Shown: positions 34,528-45,644 of the stretch, in pieces
Position numbering within the stretch: the stretch's first letter is position 1
How the letters are laid out: every line of letters begins with the position of its first letter
Assembly: GCA_039654915.1 (NCBI GenBank)
Contig: CM077595.1
Span: 89,693,501 to 89,757,500, forward strand
From: Aquilaria yunnanensis
Taxonomy: Eukaryota; Streptophyta; Magnoliopsida; Malvales; Thymelaeaceae
Length of the DNA: 64,000 nucleotides
Direction of reading: 5' to 3'
The notes under the pieces: model-generated
What the model saw: the letters and a program-made list of their open reading frames with translations, nothing else
The model's database searches: none
Told to the model about the DNA's origin: nothing
Position numbers and translations under genes: made by a program

Positions 34528-35696
34528 CTATAATATCATAAGTATTATTCTCAAACCCCAGCTGGGTCTTTATACTCGGATCTGTAATGGATGCAGCGGA
34601 ATCATAACCGTCCAGGCGGTTTGAATTATTTAGTGGCTGAAAAAGGAGCAAGGGCCAGGTGCGGGACACAAAACAGCCACCTCCAGAAGACTACAATCGC
34701 ATCCGGTCCGGTCCGGTGATCCAATGAAGACAAATATTGTGTACGTTTAATTTTGACACGCAGGCCTGGCCCAGCTCTCCCCATTACAAACAAGTGTTAA
34801 CATTTGTCAATCCCACCCGACCCGACATTTTCAAGGACATGCTCCTGCCCTCCTTCAATTATAAGCACCACCTTTGACCTTTCTCAATTCTTGGTTTCCT
34901 TTTTGTATGTTTATTTGAATACCATATATTAATTTTTATGGAACACTGAAACTATGGGCGTGATTTTATTTTTGTTTTCTTTTTGGGGAAGACGAGAGAA
35001 AATTTTATGACAAATCCTTAGCTGATATATATAAGTTGATCTTTGCATATAACTAATTCAAACTTTTGGAATTAATTAATCTCTTAACATTTTAATTTAT
35101 TTTTAGATGTCATTACACTTACTTCGTGTCGTTTCGGTACGTCAATTTCCTCATGTTAATTGCCCTACTCGGAGAGGAAGAGGAGGTAGGGATGGCATCA
35201 GGTCAAGACAGTTTCTAGTCGGGTTAAATAATTTTAATGTAAAAGATTTATTTGACTGACTTCAAATAGTAACATATTTTAGTGGATAACATAGATAAAT
35301 GGTAAAAAAAAATATATTTACACCAACAAGAATAACTGTGCACCCGAATAGGAACATTATTTTAAATCAATAATAATAAATGATTAACTTATGGAAGTCA
35401 TAATTAGTCAATTAATTACACTAGATAAATGTTAACATTATCGATCAATATGTAGAAATAAAATAAATGAAAATGAACCGAATAAAAAAATATTACAATA
35501 TGAATGGAGACGTACAGTAACCAAATTTCGGGTTAATTAGAGAATGATTTAGGTTCGTAATTAAATTTGGTTGATTATGTTTGATCTATTTCAGGTTCGG
35601 AGTTTTGCTAGAAATTAATTCGAGTTTTCATAAATTCACTTTCAGAATGATTGTTTAGATAGTTGAATTATTAAAAGTAACAATCAGCCTAAAGAC
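34528..35696. other. Intergenic, no gene seen
   Basis: A short GC-richer stretch (34560-34880) with no lasting open frame, then AT-rich DNA. The minus frame at 34478-34669 crosses the end of the element before it and is not credible. Confidence 0.5.
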
Positions 35697-36000
35697 CAAT
35701 TTATTTTAATTTAAGTTAATTAATTTATTTTTATATTTATATTTTTTTAAAATTAATTTTATTTGAAAGTTAATATTATATAGATACAATAATGTATTTA
35801 AAAATAAATTTTTATAACATTGTTAATTTTTTTAATGTCTTAAACTAGGAGAAAAATTCATAAAAATTTAATATAATTATAAAAATTATATTTTTAATGG
35901 ATTATTGTAGCTTCATAATATTAAGTTTTAATTGAAATTAATTTTAAATAAAAAAAGAAATAAAAAAAAACTATTTTGCAGTGAATTGAATTACGATAGA
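35697..36000. mobile_element. ~335-bp MITE, copy 2 of 4 (right end worn)
   Basis: Starts CAATTTATTTTAATTTAAGT like the copy at 21906. It follows the same internal order: 'aattttatttgaaagttaatattatatagatacaata', 'cttaaactaggagaaaaattcat', 'ggattattgtagcttcataatatt'. The right repeat (GTGAATTGAATTACGA) is worn and the copy is about 30 bp short. Confidence 0.6.
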
Positions 36001-36230
36001 ACGAGCCGACTATTTTGCAATCTTGGATTAGGGTTGGAGTCCAAATTATTTTATATACGACATAATTAGGAAATACTCTGTCCCAATAGTCACATAAACA
36101 TAATGATTGTGTTTGTGTGCCTTCTACGTCGGTTGACCTGATGGTATCGCTTCGCTGTTGCTGCCCTGGAGACGAAGGCATCTCAAACGTATCATCTCTT
36201 CTGGATTTGGACCTCGTCTACAGTATAAAA

Positions 36231-37530
36231 CTTAGCCTAAAGTACACTAGCAGGCCTTCAACCTGGCTAACTCGCACGAGTTAGTCCTTCATCTCTAACT
36301 CAGTATATTCAAATACTTGAACTTTAAGAAATAGTATAAGTTAGACTAAGCCTAAGGCATTTCATGCTGTTGGGGATAAATTCATACTTGATCTTTAATC
36401 TCTTCTTTATCCAAACATAGGTTACTGTAGTTCATTTTTTATTATTTTAGTCCATGTATAGGTTAAATTTATTTAGTTTCATGTGTGTTTGTTATTTGTG
36501 TAAGTATTATATGCTTAATAATATTTTATAGAAACACTTAAAGATATATTAAAACTAAAAACTTATAAACTAATCAAAATTAGTATCATTAATTGGTCAG
36601 TTAGAAAAAGTAAATCAATTGATTTTCAAACATAAATAGCTAATCACTTTGATACTCCATTCTGTTGTTATTATAATAACATATTATTTAAATTTTTTAT
36701 TATGAGTAATTATTATATTATTTGTAATAATTTTACAAGATTTTAAAGACCAATTGTATAGTGAAGAGTTATAAGTTGTAAGTAAATTATTATAAATTGA
36801 GAAAGAAGATAGAAAATGATTTCCCAACATAATCACTTAGTTTAAAAGACATTTATTAAGTATTAAATAAGTCCTTTTTCATAACATAGGCAAAAAACGT
36901 ATCTTTTTCTTATAAGATAAAATAAATTGAAACTTGTTTTTATATGACATGTGATAATGTAACGTAAAGCAAGGATAGCTTGCCCCATTATATTGGAATA
37001 CCTCGTGGTAATACCAAAAATAAAAAAAGCTATGGAGATAAAGACACTAAAATTCTTAAAATTGATATGATTAATATATCAAATTTTGATTTCTATAAAT
37101 TTTTAGTAAATTAATATAAATAAATAAGAACTTTTAATTATATTTTAAAAATTTCTACCAAGTATACCATAAATAAAAAAAGAATCTGTAGTTATATCTT
37201 AAAAATCTCTATGAAGTACTACCATAAGCAAATTTTAATTAATATTTTACAAAAAGATTATTTAACAATAATAGAAACAACATGTACTTAAAATAAATTT
37301 TACTTATTCATGGACTAGATGAATCTAAAATAAACTAAAATTACTTAAACATAGCAAAAAAGACACTAAGGATCAATTTTGAATTTTTCCCACAATATTA
37401 TGAGTTCACTTGGACTAACTTGTGTCATTTCTTGAAGTTTAAGGATTTAAATATACTAAGTCTAAGTTCAGAGACTAACCGTGCAAGTTAGATAAGTTGA
37501 AGGACTGCAAGTGCACTTAGGCTTAAAGCC
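36231..37530. mobile_element. Foldback element with ~130-bp inverted repeats, 1.3 kb
   Basis: The left arm (CTTAGCCTAAAGTACACTAG, then 'ccttcaacctggctaactcgcacgagttagtcc') is the imperfect complement of the right arm (ending GTGCACTTAGGCTTAAAG and containing 'ggactaacttgtgtcatttcttgaag'). The centre is AT-rich, with no coding capacity. Confidence 0.7.
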
Positions 37531-38284
37531 TACTGTAGTATTCCCTCCATCGTACGTAAAAGACCATTTCTTTCACGTTACATGAAAATTGTTTAAAGAA
37601 ATTGTTTTTAGTAGGTTTGCAGAAAAATAAATAGATAATAGAATTAAATTTTTACATTTAAATATGAGAACAAGTAATTTGAAATTTCTATAAAAATTAT
37701 ATTTTTTTTGTAAACTATTTTCCAAATTGTAAATCTATCTCGGAAGTAACAAATTTAATAGATTTTTTATTAAAGTAATATTTTGTATAAAATAACTCTT
37801 TCTTTGACAGATTTTTGTTGGAATTTAAATTGGTAAATATAAAAATTCGTATTTAACATTTTTTTATTTATTATAGATCATATTAAAAGAAAAAAAAATT
37901 AATTGAACGTTTATTTTATATAAAGGGCCATTATCACCAAATTAAATACTGATAAACTGAATAGATAATACAATAACAAGCAGATTTTGAAAATCTGTAT
38001 TAATTTGGTTTTGTTGCTCTCTTCCCCCTTTACAGGTCTATGCTCCATTTTAACCGTTACAATTGCCAATCGGACAACTACTAAAGATTTATAACGAACA
38101 GTGGTTTTAAGGATAGATTTTATTCATTCTTTATTTTAGGAACAACTTGCAACTTAACCTTAGTTATGTGAAGAATGTATTTTATACAAGTTTGGAATTA
38201 CAGGTAATATATATTTTTTAAGTAGCAACTTAAATAAATCTTAAACTACATGAAAAGGTAAATGAAATAGATAATCTAGTATTA
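37531..38284. other. Intergenic, possible worn Stowaway-like end
   Basis: It begins with TATTCCCTCCATCGTACG (37541), reminiscent of a Stowaway end, but no matching right end was found. The rest is AT-rich. Confidence 0.4.
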
Positions 38285-38517
38285 ATTAAATATTTTATCT
38301 GTCTCAAGATCTTTACATCATTTCAACTTTTTGACTTGAACTTATTTATATTAATATTTTCAAAAAAAATTTAAATATATATATTTAGAAGCTTTACAAC
38401 TTATAATTTTTAAATATAATTCTTTTAAATTTTTTTCTAGAAAATAGTACTATAAATAAATTTAAGTAAAACTTTAGTCAAAAAATTGAAAAGGTGCAAA
38501 GAACTTGGGACGGGTAG
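38285..38517. mobile_element. Degenerate Stowaway-like MITE
   Basis: The right end AAAGAACTTGGGACGGGTAG and the left end TATTTTATCTGTCTCAAGAT are decayed CTCCCTCCGTCCCA repeats. The interior TGACTTGAACTTATTTATAT and AAACTTTAGTCAAAAAATTG match the intact copy at 11599-11837. Confidence 0.65.
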
Positions 38518-38629
38518 TTGAATTAATAAAATCAATCAAATACAAATGGAATTAAGTAAAAACTAGAAACACATTAGGAAATTTTATGTACACTATTGGT
38601 CTCCATTATTTCTGTTCATCGCATATTAA

Positions 38630-38775
38630 GGCCCCGTTTGGGAACAGCTTTTGTTATCAGAGTTAGAGTTTTAGATAATTTATTTGACGGTTGAGATAAA
38701 AACGCTAAAGCTAAAAGCTAAAAGCTACCATTAAATAGCTTTTTCAAAACTCTAACGCTAATGCCAAACGGGGCC
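38630..38775. mobile_element. Tourist-type MITE (PIF/Harbinger), 146 bp
   Basis: Termini GGCCCCGTTTGGGAACAG and CTAATGCCAAACGGGGCC are inverted repeats, flanked on both sides by TAA (38627-38629 and 38776-38778). The TAA target duplication and the GGCCCCGTTTGG end are hallmarks of Harbinger-type MITEs. The interior pairs further ('gctaaaagctaaaagct' with 'agcttttgtta'). Confidence 0.85.
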
Positions 38776-38807
38776 TAAACCTCTTTTTCTTCGGCCTTAC
38801 GTTAAGG

Positions 38808-39262
38808 GATAAATATAATTTATCTATGAGTTTTAGTAAATTTACAGTTTGCTTATATTGTTTTATAAATATACACTTTCTCCCTAATTTTTGAAACCCT
38901 ATATTTTACACCACACCTTTTTATTTTTGTATTGTTCAATAGTAACTTTTAAAACCCTAATTTAAAGTTGTTTAGTAACTATGTTCAATAATTTCAACCT
39001 ACTTGATTTTTTTTTTTACATTTAGCTAATATTTAAGAATACTATTTTTTATATATATAGAGAAAAAATTGGTAATTTAAAAGATCAATTAATTGTAATA
39101 AAATATTTAAAAAATTTGAACAACTAGAAGATGACTATCAAATGGTTTAAATTAGAGTTTCAAAAGTTATTTGTTGTATAATGTAAAAGAAACGGATGAT
39201 AAAATGTAGGTTTTCAAAAATAGTGGGGGCAAAATGTAGGTGAAGCCAAACCACGTAAAGGT
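38808..39262. mobile_element. Foldback MITE, ~455 bp
   Basis: The left arm (AATTTACAGTTTGC, CACTTTCTCCCTAATTTTTG, 'ccctatattttacacc') is complementary to the right arm ('ggtttaaattagagtttc', 'aaaatgtaggttttcaaaaatag', GGGGGCAAAATGTAGG). It shares this layout with 57571-58020 and with the outer element at 40318-42500. Non-coding. Confidence 0.65.
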
Positions 39263-39768
39263 TTTCATTTCTTTGGTTGAGTTTGAGAACAAATTTTGTA
39301 ATTAATATTAAAGTTTTAGGAATTGAATTGCTAAAATTAAAAGCTAAATCACCTTCAAATAGTTTTTTATAAACTCTAATGTTAATCACGAACATAAAAC
39401 CAAACAAGGTTTTCATATGATAAGTTACAAGCTACTTTTTCAACTTCGAAATAAAAAACCATAATTAGGTCACCGACAACAAATATCATAGATAGATCTA
39501 AAACCTACAGTCACGGATATTCAAAATTCATTCATAATATTAGTGGTCGGTGTGAGTATAATTTTCCTAGAATAAGCTAACACATGGGAAATAATCAACG
39601 ATCTTGTGAATTTGTTTGCTTAGCAAGTACTATAATATTCAAATCGAAATTTAGAATTGAATCCTACCTCACAGTTAAAACTGTTAAGTTAAATAAGAAG
39701 AATGTCTCCCATATATTAGGTTGATAAAGTACCCTCAATAGGTATCTTATACGTACAATAAAAATTGT

Positions 39769-39797
39769 GGTAGTAGTAGTAGTAGTAATAGTAGTTG

Positions 39798-39836
<39 letters not shown>
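39769..39836. repeat. Trinucleotide microsatellite (TAG/TTG/TTA)n
   Basis: About 22 consecutive trinucleotides: TAG repeats, two TTG, then a long uninterrupted TTA run. Confidence 0.9.
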
Positions 39837-39837
<1 letters not shown>

Positions 39838-40060
39838 GAAGTTAATTCTGTAGGATGAAAATTACTAAGGATTCGACAAATTTACAGCCCACCTATTGTG
39901 GAAAATTTTCAATATATCCCCTTTAGGGTTTTTGAAACATCCAATCACACCTTGTCATTCATTCTAAATCTTAAGAACCTACTAAAGAATGACTAGAGTG
40001 TTAACTAGAAAACACTAGCAATTAGAAAAACTATTTAGCCAAACATATGACTAAATCTAA

Positions 40061-40297
40061 TACTCCCTCCGTCCCAAAAGTTTTGCTCCATTTGTTTTTG
40101 GCAATTAATCTATGATTTTTTATTTTTAACATTTTAATATATAAATACAAAATCTTTATATGTGAATGATAATTCAAGATATGTAATTTCTAAATATATT
40201 TTTTTTTATTTTTTTTAACAAACAATAATATGAATAAAATTGAGTCAAAATACAACAAAAAGTCAAATGTATCAAAATTTATGGGACGGAGGGAGTA
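40061..40297. mobile_element. Stowaway-type MITE (Tc1/mariner), 237 bp
   Basis: Ends TACTCCCTCCGTCCCAAAAG and TTATGGGACGGAGGGAGTA are almost exact inverted repeats bounded by TA. Same family as 11599-11837 and equally well preserved, so both are among the younger insertions here. Confidence 0.9.
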
Positions 40298-40452
40298 CTT
40301 TTCTAGAGTAAAAAAAGCCCTTTATAATAGCCTTCTAAACTTTGGTTAATATTACAGTTAATTACAACTCTGATCTTTAGAAACTTATTCTTTTTCATTT
40401 ACTTTTTTTTATATGCTTTCTGGAAACAATTACTAAAATAATAATTTGAACC

Positions 40453-41496
40453 AAGGTTGTTAAAATCGTAATCTTGATTGTAGAATCTCACGATCCTATG
40501 ATTCTAACCTAAAAAACCTTGTGAAAATGTTGTATGATCGAAGACATGGTAGGATCATGGTAGGATTGTGACTAGGATCGTAGGATCGTAGAATTGTAAG
40601 TTTGAAGAATTTTACTGATCTTACCCGGGTATTAATTTTTATTAGGAATAAATTATATGGATGATCCTTAACATTTAATTATCATTCTGTTTTCATCCAT
40701 AGTTTATTAAATGTTATGTTTTGATCCTAAACCTATTAAAAATATTCTATTTTGGTTCTAAATCTATTAAAAACATTTCATTTTGGTCTCCAATTGAACG
40801 AATTTTGTCAACTCAATGTAACTGTCTAATAGCAACTTTTTAGAGCATAATTGAAATCATCTGGCAACTGTCTTACAGTAAATTTAATATGTATAATAAA
40901 TATTTTTACATTAATGGACATCCAAATTACAAGTTTTTCCTCTCTATAAGTTAAAACTTATTTCATTTAGGAAAAAGAAACAACTAATTTAAATTATTTA
41001 TTAACTGTAAAAAATTATTATACATTTTAAATTTATTGAAAATCAATTACTATCAGACAATTATTTTGAGATAATAGATTTCATATTTTGAAAACCAAAG
41101 CAAAACAATTTTAATTGATATAGAACCAAAATATAACATTCAATAGATTAAGGGAAAATTATGGGTACTGTACTTTCTTTTATTCGTCAATAATGTGTTT
41201 GTTTATTAATTTTTTTCAAACTTGTGTTGATTATTGTGTTGGTTATGTTGATGTATACTCTATATTTAAAGCTTGAACTTTACTTGTATTGTATCAATAA
41301 TTGTATCATATTATTGCTACAACATTTAAACTTTACTTGACTTTCTAATATAATTGGTCTTTTTATATAAATTATATTATTTAGATAATAAATTTTGAGT
41401 TTTTGGTAGGATTTTATGATCTACGATTTCATCTTATGATTCTAATCTTACACAATGAAAAATGATCCTCGGTAGGATCCTAATCCTGACAATCTT
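40453..41496. mobile_element. TIR element with 'gatcctatgattcta' arms, split by another MITE
   Basis: The left arm (AAGGTTGTTAAAATCGTAAT, 'cacgatcctatgattctaacc', 'tcatggtaggatt') pairs imperfectly with the right arm ('ggtaggattttatgatctacg', 'cttatgattctaatctt', ATCCTGACAATCTT). The arms enclose the MITE at 40645-41172. Superfamily uncertain, possibly hAT. Confidence 0.5.
40645..41172. mobile_element. Long-TIR MITE, relative of 30187-31577
   Basis: The left side (TTAACATTTAATTATCATTC, 'gatcctaaacctattaaaaa', 'ggtctccaattgaacg') matches the left arm at 30187. The right side ('gatatagaaccaaaatataacattcaatagatt') is its complement. The middle contains 'aactgtctaatagcaact', the same kind of site at which the hAT element landed in the 30-kb copy, here unoccupied. 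Confidence 0.6.
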
Positions 41497-41719
41497 AATA
41501 TAAACAATTTAATAATTTCAAGTTGTTTGGCATTCTTGCAGTTAACTTGCATTTAAAAAATGTTATTTTATATTTATGGATAGAAAAATTAATAATCTAG
41601 AATATTCATTAATTATTAAAAATATCTTAAATATATTCAAGGTATTAGTTTAATAAGTTATTATAAAAAAATTTAAAAAAAATAAGAAGATGTGGATTTC
41701 CAAACTTAAGGGGTGCAAT

Positions 41720-42464
41720 CAGGGGCAGAGCCAGAAAATTTAACTAGTGGGGGCAAGGATTAATTATTACAATATATCTTTATTTTTTTTAAAAACAATA
41801 TATTTTTAACTAATAAGATTCAAGTGTCAAAAAATATAAATAAAGCAAAAAATTGCACATAGACTCAGTTTACTAAAGATGAAATAAATAATTGAACAAA
41901 TTAATACTAATGGAACAATATTTTTCTTAATTGAAAAATATAACATAAGCTTCAATACACAATTCACTTATATAAAAAAAAAGTTGGGTTTACTGAACTA
42001 AACAATTAATTTCTTTTGAGAAAAAATTAAATTTAAAAGTACATACTAATGGAATAAAATGAAGTAAACTATAAAAGATGCTATAAAATAAATTATTAGT
42101 GAATAAATGAAATATATAATGTTTATTCCTATTTAATATGTGGTAAAGTGGGATTTAAACCATGTTAGTATTAAAACAACGGAACTAGTAGGAAAGAATT
42201 AAGAACATTTTGGGCTCTGGTTAATTTTTTACCATTTTACTAAGTTTTTCCAACATACAAGTTTGGGATCAATTAAGTAAGAATAGGTCAATTATTCAAG
42301 GCTTTATTAGTTTTCTATAGTGATTTTCGAGCAGTAGCGTCAATAGAAAATTTTCAGTGTGGTCAAAGTTCATTTTTAATAGAACTTTATGAACTAAGTA
42401 TAGGTTTTATAAAATTTTAAGAGGTGACAATTACCCCCACTAACCTCAATGTAGCTCTGCCCTG
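41720..42464. mobile_element. hAT non-autonomous element with perfect 8-bp target duplication
   Basis: Ends CAGGGGCAGAGCCAGAAAAT and TGTAGCTCTGCCCTG are inverted repeats of the CAGGGGCGGAGCCAG type. GGTGCAAT stands directly on both sides (41712-41719 and 42465-42472) without mismatch. Subterminal 'actagtgggggcaag' pairs with 'attacccccactaacc'. About 745 bp, non-coding. The exact duplication dates it as recent relative to its host MITE. Confidence 0.88.
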
Positions 42465-42912
42465 GGTGCAATTGTAATATCAACCTTAGTAAGTCATTAT
42501 ATTTAATCCTCTATTTGTAGTAAATCATCAAATGTAGTTCCATCTACTTCCGGTTTAACGTTCAAAATGTATTATGGGGATATGACTATTAACTGCAGGG
42601 TTTAAAAAAACTTGAGAGGTGATACGTACAATATATTTTCCAAAATAAAATGGGAACTTCAAGTGTCCGAGTTATCTTCCTATAAACTAGCTACATCTTT
42701 GGTTCACGTTAAAAAAAAAAAAAGAAATATGTTTTTGTTGATACTGAAAATAAAAAAGAGCAGAGAGATAAGAGAGTTAAGGAGAGGAAAAATAGATATA
42801 GCTAATTGGTTTACTTCCAGGACCGTTAACTGTGCGATTGCCACCAGAGATATACATCTTTGGTTCAATAAAGAAAAGAAAGAGAAATATTGATAAAAGA
42901 AATATTAACACC

Positions 42913-43243
42913 CAATTCGTTTAAACTTAAGTCAATTAACTTCAAAATGACTTATTTTTATTCTTATATCTTTTTTACCTGAAACTAATTTTAATTAAAC
43001 GTTAATATTATGCAGTTGCAATAGTCCATTGAAAATACAATTTTTGTAATTTCACTAATTTTTTATGAATTTTTCTAGTTTAAGGCATTAAAAAAAATTT
43101 ATAAAAATTTAACAACATTATGAAAATTTACTTTCAAATGGATTATTGTATTTACATAACATTGGCTTCCAAATAAAATTGGTTTCAGACAAAAAATATA
43201 TAAAAGTAAAAATAAGTCAATTGACTTAAGTTAAAACGAATTG
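42913..43243. mobile_element. ~335-bp MITE, copy 3 of 4 (left half of a tandem pair)
   Basis: It begins CAATTCGTTTAAACTTAAGT and ends ACTTAAGTTAAAACGAATTG. Interior blocks as in copy 1: 'aattttaattaaacgttaatattatgcag', 'tttctagtttaaggcatta', 'ggattattgtatttacataacatt', 'aaataaaattggtttcag'. Best-preserved inverted repeats of the family. Confidence 0.8.
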
Positions 43244-43254
43244 GCCCCTACTAG

Positions 43255-43588
43255 CAATTCGTTTTAACTTAAATCAACTTAAGTCAAAATAATTTATTTT
43301 TATGTTCACATCTTTTTACTTGAGACCAATTTTATTTGAAAGTCAATATTATTTAGGTGAAACAATCCATTAATTGTAAAATTTTTATAATACTATTAAT
43401 TTTTTATGAATTTTTCTTTTTTAAACATTAAAAAAGAAAATTTCATAGAAATTTAATAACATGATAAAAATTTTGTTTTAAATGGATTAATACACCTATA
43501 TAATATTGATTTTCAAATGAAATTGGTTCTAGGTGAAAAAGATTTAAAACCATTTTAAATTAAGTTGACTTAAGTTAAAACGAATTTG
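43255..43588. mobile_element. ~335-bp MITE, copy 4 of 4 (right half of a tandem pair)
   Basis: Begins CAATTCGTTTTAACTTAAAT only 11 bp after the previous copy ends, in the same orientation, and ends GACTTAAGTTAAAACGAATT. It carries the same internal blocks but differs from its neighbour at many positions, so this is not a fresh duplication of copy 3. Confidence 0.8.
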
Positions 43589-44979
43589 GTGTTAGATTGT
43601 AGGTGATTTTTGGTGTTGAACTAAATTTTTGCATATGACATCCTGATCTCGTCACCGTCTATAAAGATCATGATTTCATTGAAGAGAAGGATAAGAGAAG
43701 GAGAATAGAAGAAAGGAAAATAAAGCAACTTTTCAGTTGGAACAGTGAGATAGTTGCAAGCATTTCGTGAAAAAAGGTGTTTCTGTAGGACTAATGTAGT
43801 GATTTTAGAAAAAAAAAATTGTATGTCAATGACTATTTGATAATATAAAACATATTTTCAGAAAAAACTGTATGTCAATAACTATTAGATTTTCTTGAAC
43901 TATAATTTGATAGTATAAAACACATTCTTAGAAAATTTCCTATGATAATAGCATAACACTTTGAACCATGTTTTTTTTTTGCCCGATGGGATGGATGAAT
44001 CTAACAAAACACGGATGAATCTAACAAAACACCCCCAAATGCAAAATTGATTATACTCAAAATAGGTTGAGAAAGCTGAGGATGTAGTGTTATATGAGAG
44101 CTCCCCCAAACGGGTACATTCCACCATTACTCCCGAACATATAAATATATCATTGTAAATCAGTTTTCAACCTTTACTTTATTACGGACTATAACTATAA
44201 AAACTCAATTTATAGAAATAAAAAATTAATAATTTAAATAATTAATTAACTGTGAAAAAATTACTTCTATGACACAATTTAGATATAGTGAAAGACAATT
44301 ATTAAAAAATTAAATTTTAAATGTTTTACATTTACCAAATTTTACAGAGCTATGGATTAATATGCAGCAACGGCCAACGAGCGAACATTAAAATTTTCTG
44401 ACTAATGTGAAATGAAAGGGAGGTTGGGTACCAATGCGCAATAGTAATTATAGATTCAGGACCATGGCTCATTTTACCCTCAAATACCCGCAAGGACATG
44501 ACCCATCATCCGACGGGTGACACAATCCAGAGGAGGACTTTCCAAAGCTTCTCTCTACTTTGAGGAGTACCCTTCGCTCGAAGGGTATGTAGTCCCCACA
44601 ACTTCTGTCCCCGCTGCTGGACAAAACTGCCATCGCCAATAATGCTCGGGACCTTGTAAACGAGACACCTCTCTCTCCCTCTCTCTCTTCTGCCAGGTCT
44701 CACCAACTCTCCCAGTCCCAAACCCCATCCGTTATAAAACTGTTCCAGTTCCGGTATTTTTCCACCCCCCATTTTACCTCCGCCATTGTTTTACTCCCAA
44801 GTCTTACTCATCTGGTGTCTTTTCATCTCTCTACTCTCCTGCGCCCACTCTTCGCCAGCATTTAATATTTTATTGTATTTGAGAGAGCCGAGTTGTGTCA
44901 AAATCCCAATATAAATGCAAATCCTCTCTGCAACAAGCAACCAGCAAGCAACGGCCTCACCAACAAATTAAGGAATCTG
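43589..44979. other. Upstream region of the bHLH gene
   Basis: AT-rich to about 44470, with a partial foldback-MITE-like stretch (44150-44470: 'ggactataactataaaaac' and 'agtaattatagattcaggacc'). GC-richer, CT-rich promoter-like DNA runs from 44490 to the TATA box. The minus frame at 44506-44772 lies over this promoter and has no family features. Confidence 0.45.
43993..44032. repeat. 20-bp direct tandem duplication
   Basis: GGATGAATCTAACAAAACAC occurs twice in succession without mismatch. Confidence 0.85.
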
Positions 44980-44987
44980 TATAAATA
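44980..44987 (+). promoter_or_regulatory. TATA box of the bHLH gene
   Basis: TATAAATA followed by GAGAG, in a context with CT-rich DNA upstream. It predicts transcription from about 45010, giving a leader of roughly 165 nt before the ATG at 45174. Confidence 0.6.
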
Positions 44988-45084
44988 GAGAGATTGCTTC
45001 TGTTCTTTATCCATGGGGTCTCTTAGTTCGTCCTCTCGGGCTCTTCATTTATTGCTCGCATTGTTCTGTTAGCATCTCTATGGA

Positions 45085-45644
45085 ATGTTGGTATCTGCAG
45101 GGAAGAGAGAGGGGGGGAATTTGAGAAGGCATTTACTTCAAGGAGAGGCGCTACTGGTTTTTGGTTTGTTGTTATGGAGCGGCTACAGCTACAAGGACCC
45201 ATTAACCCTTGTGTATGTGAGCTTTTCCTGTTTTGGTTCCTCCTCCCATTTCTTAAATGTTTTCTAGGATCATCTGCCTCTGCATTTAATTTTTGCTTCT
45301 CCATAGCATTCAATGCGACTGCGTTGGTTTGCTTGAAATGCTGACAAGTACTATAAGTCTGAAGCCAATGTTTCTTCTTCTCTTAACATTCTATTTTCAT
45401 GCCTCCCTCTGCGAAAGAAACTGCGTTCTTGAGGAACCCACCAATTCCACTATGGAATTTCTTCTTTTTCTATAATTTTTTCGATAATTGTTCAGAACTG
45501 GTGTTTGGGTTTTGCAGTTCTTGGGGGAGCATTTGGAAGCTGAGTGCTTTGGAAGAGAGTCTGTTGTGGACGGTGAGGAGGGCGTCAGGTTTCAAGAGGA
45601 AGAGGAAGAAGAAGACGAAGCACGACTTTCAATACTCAGCCTAG
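45085..45644 (+). other. Overlapping upstream ORF of the bHLH mRNA (84 codons after splicing)
   Basis: The ATG at 45085 opens a frame that runs past the bHLH start codon in a different frame, crosses the same first intron (45213-45517 removed) and ends at a TAG at 45642-45644. It gives an 84-aa basic product ending in a KRKRKKKTK stretch. Two shorter uORFs precede it: 45013-45072 (19 aa) and 45080-45124 (14 aa). Ribosomes starting at 45085 would miss the main ATG, so this arrangement should lower bHLH translation unless leaky scanning occurs. Whether a peptide is made is unknown. Confidence 0.4.

Larger units (their letters stand above)
40318..42500. mobile_element. Nest of MITEs: outer foldback element holding two insertions
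   Basis: The outer left arm (TTTATAATAGCCTTCTAAAC, TTGGTTAATATTACAGTT) pairs with the outer right side ('ccaaacttaaggggtgcaat', interrupted, then TGTAATATCAACCTTAGTAA). The outer element resembles 38808-39262. Inside it lie a ~1-kb element (40453-41496), itself split by a long-TIR MITE (40645-41172), and a hAT element (41720-42464). The whole has no coding capacity. Confidence 0.55.
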
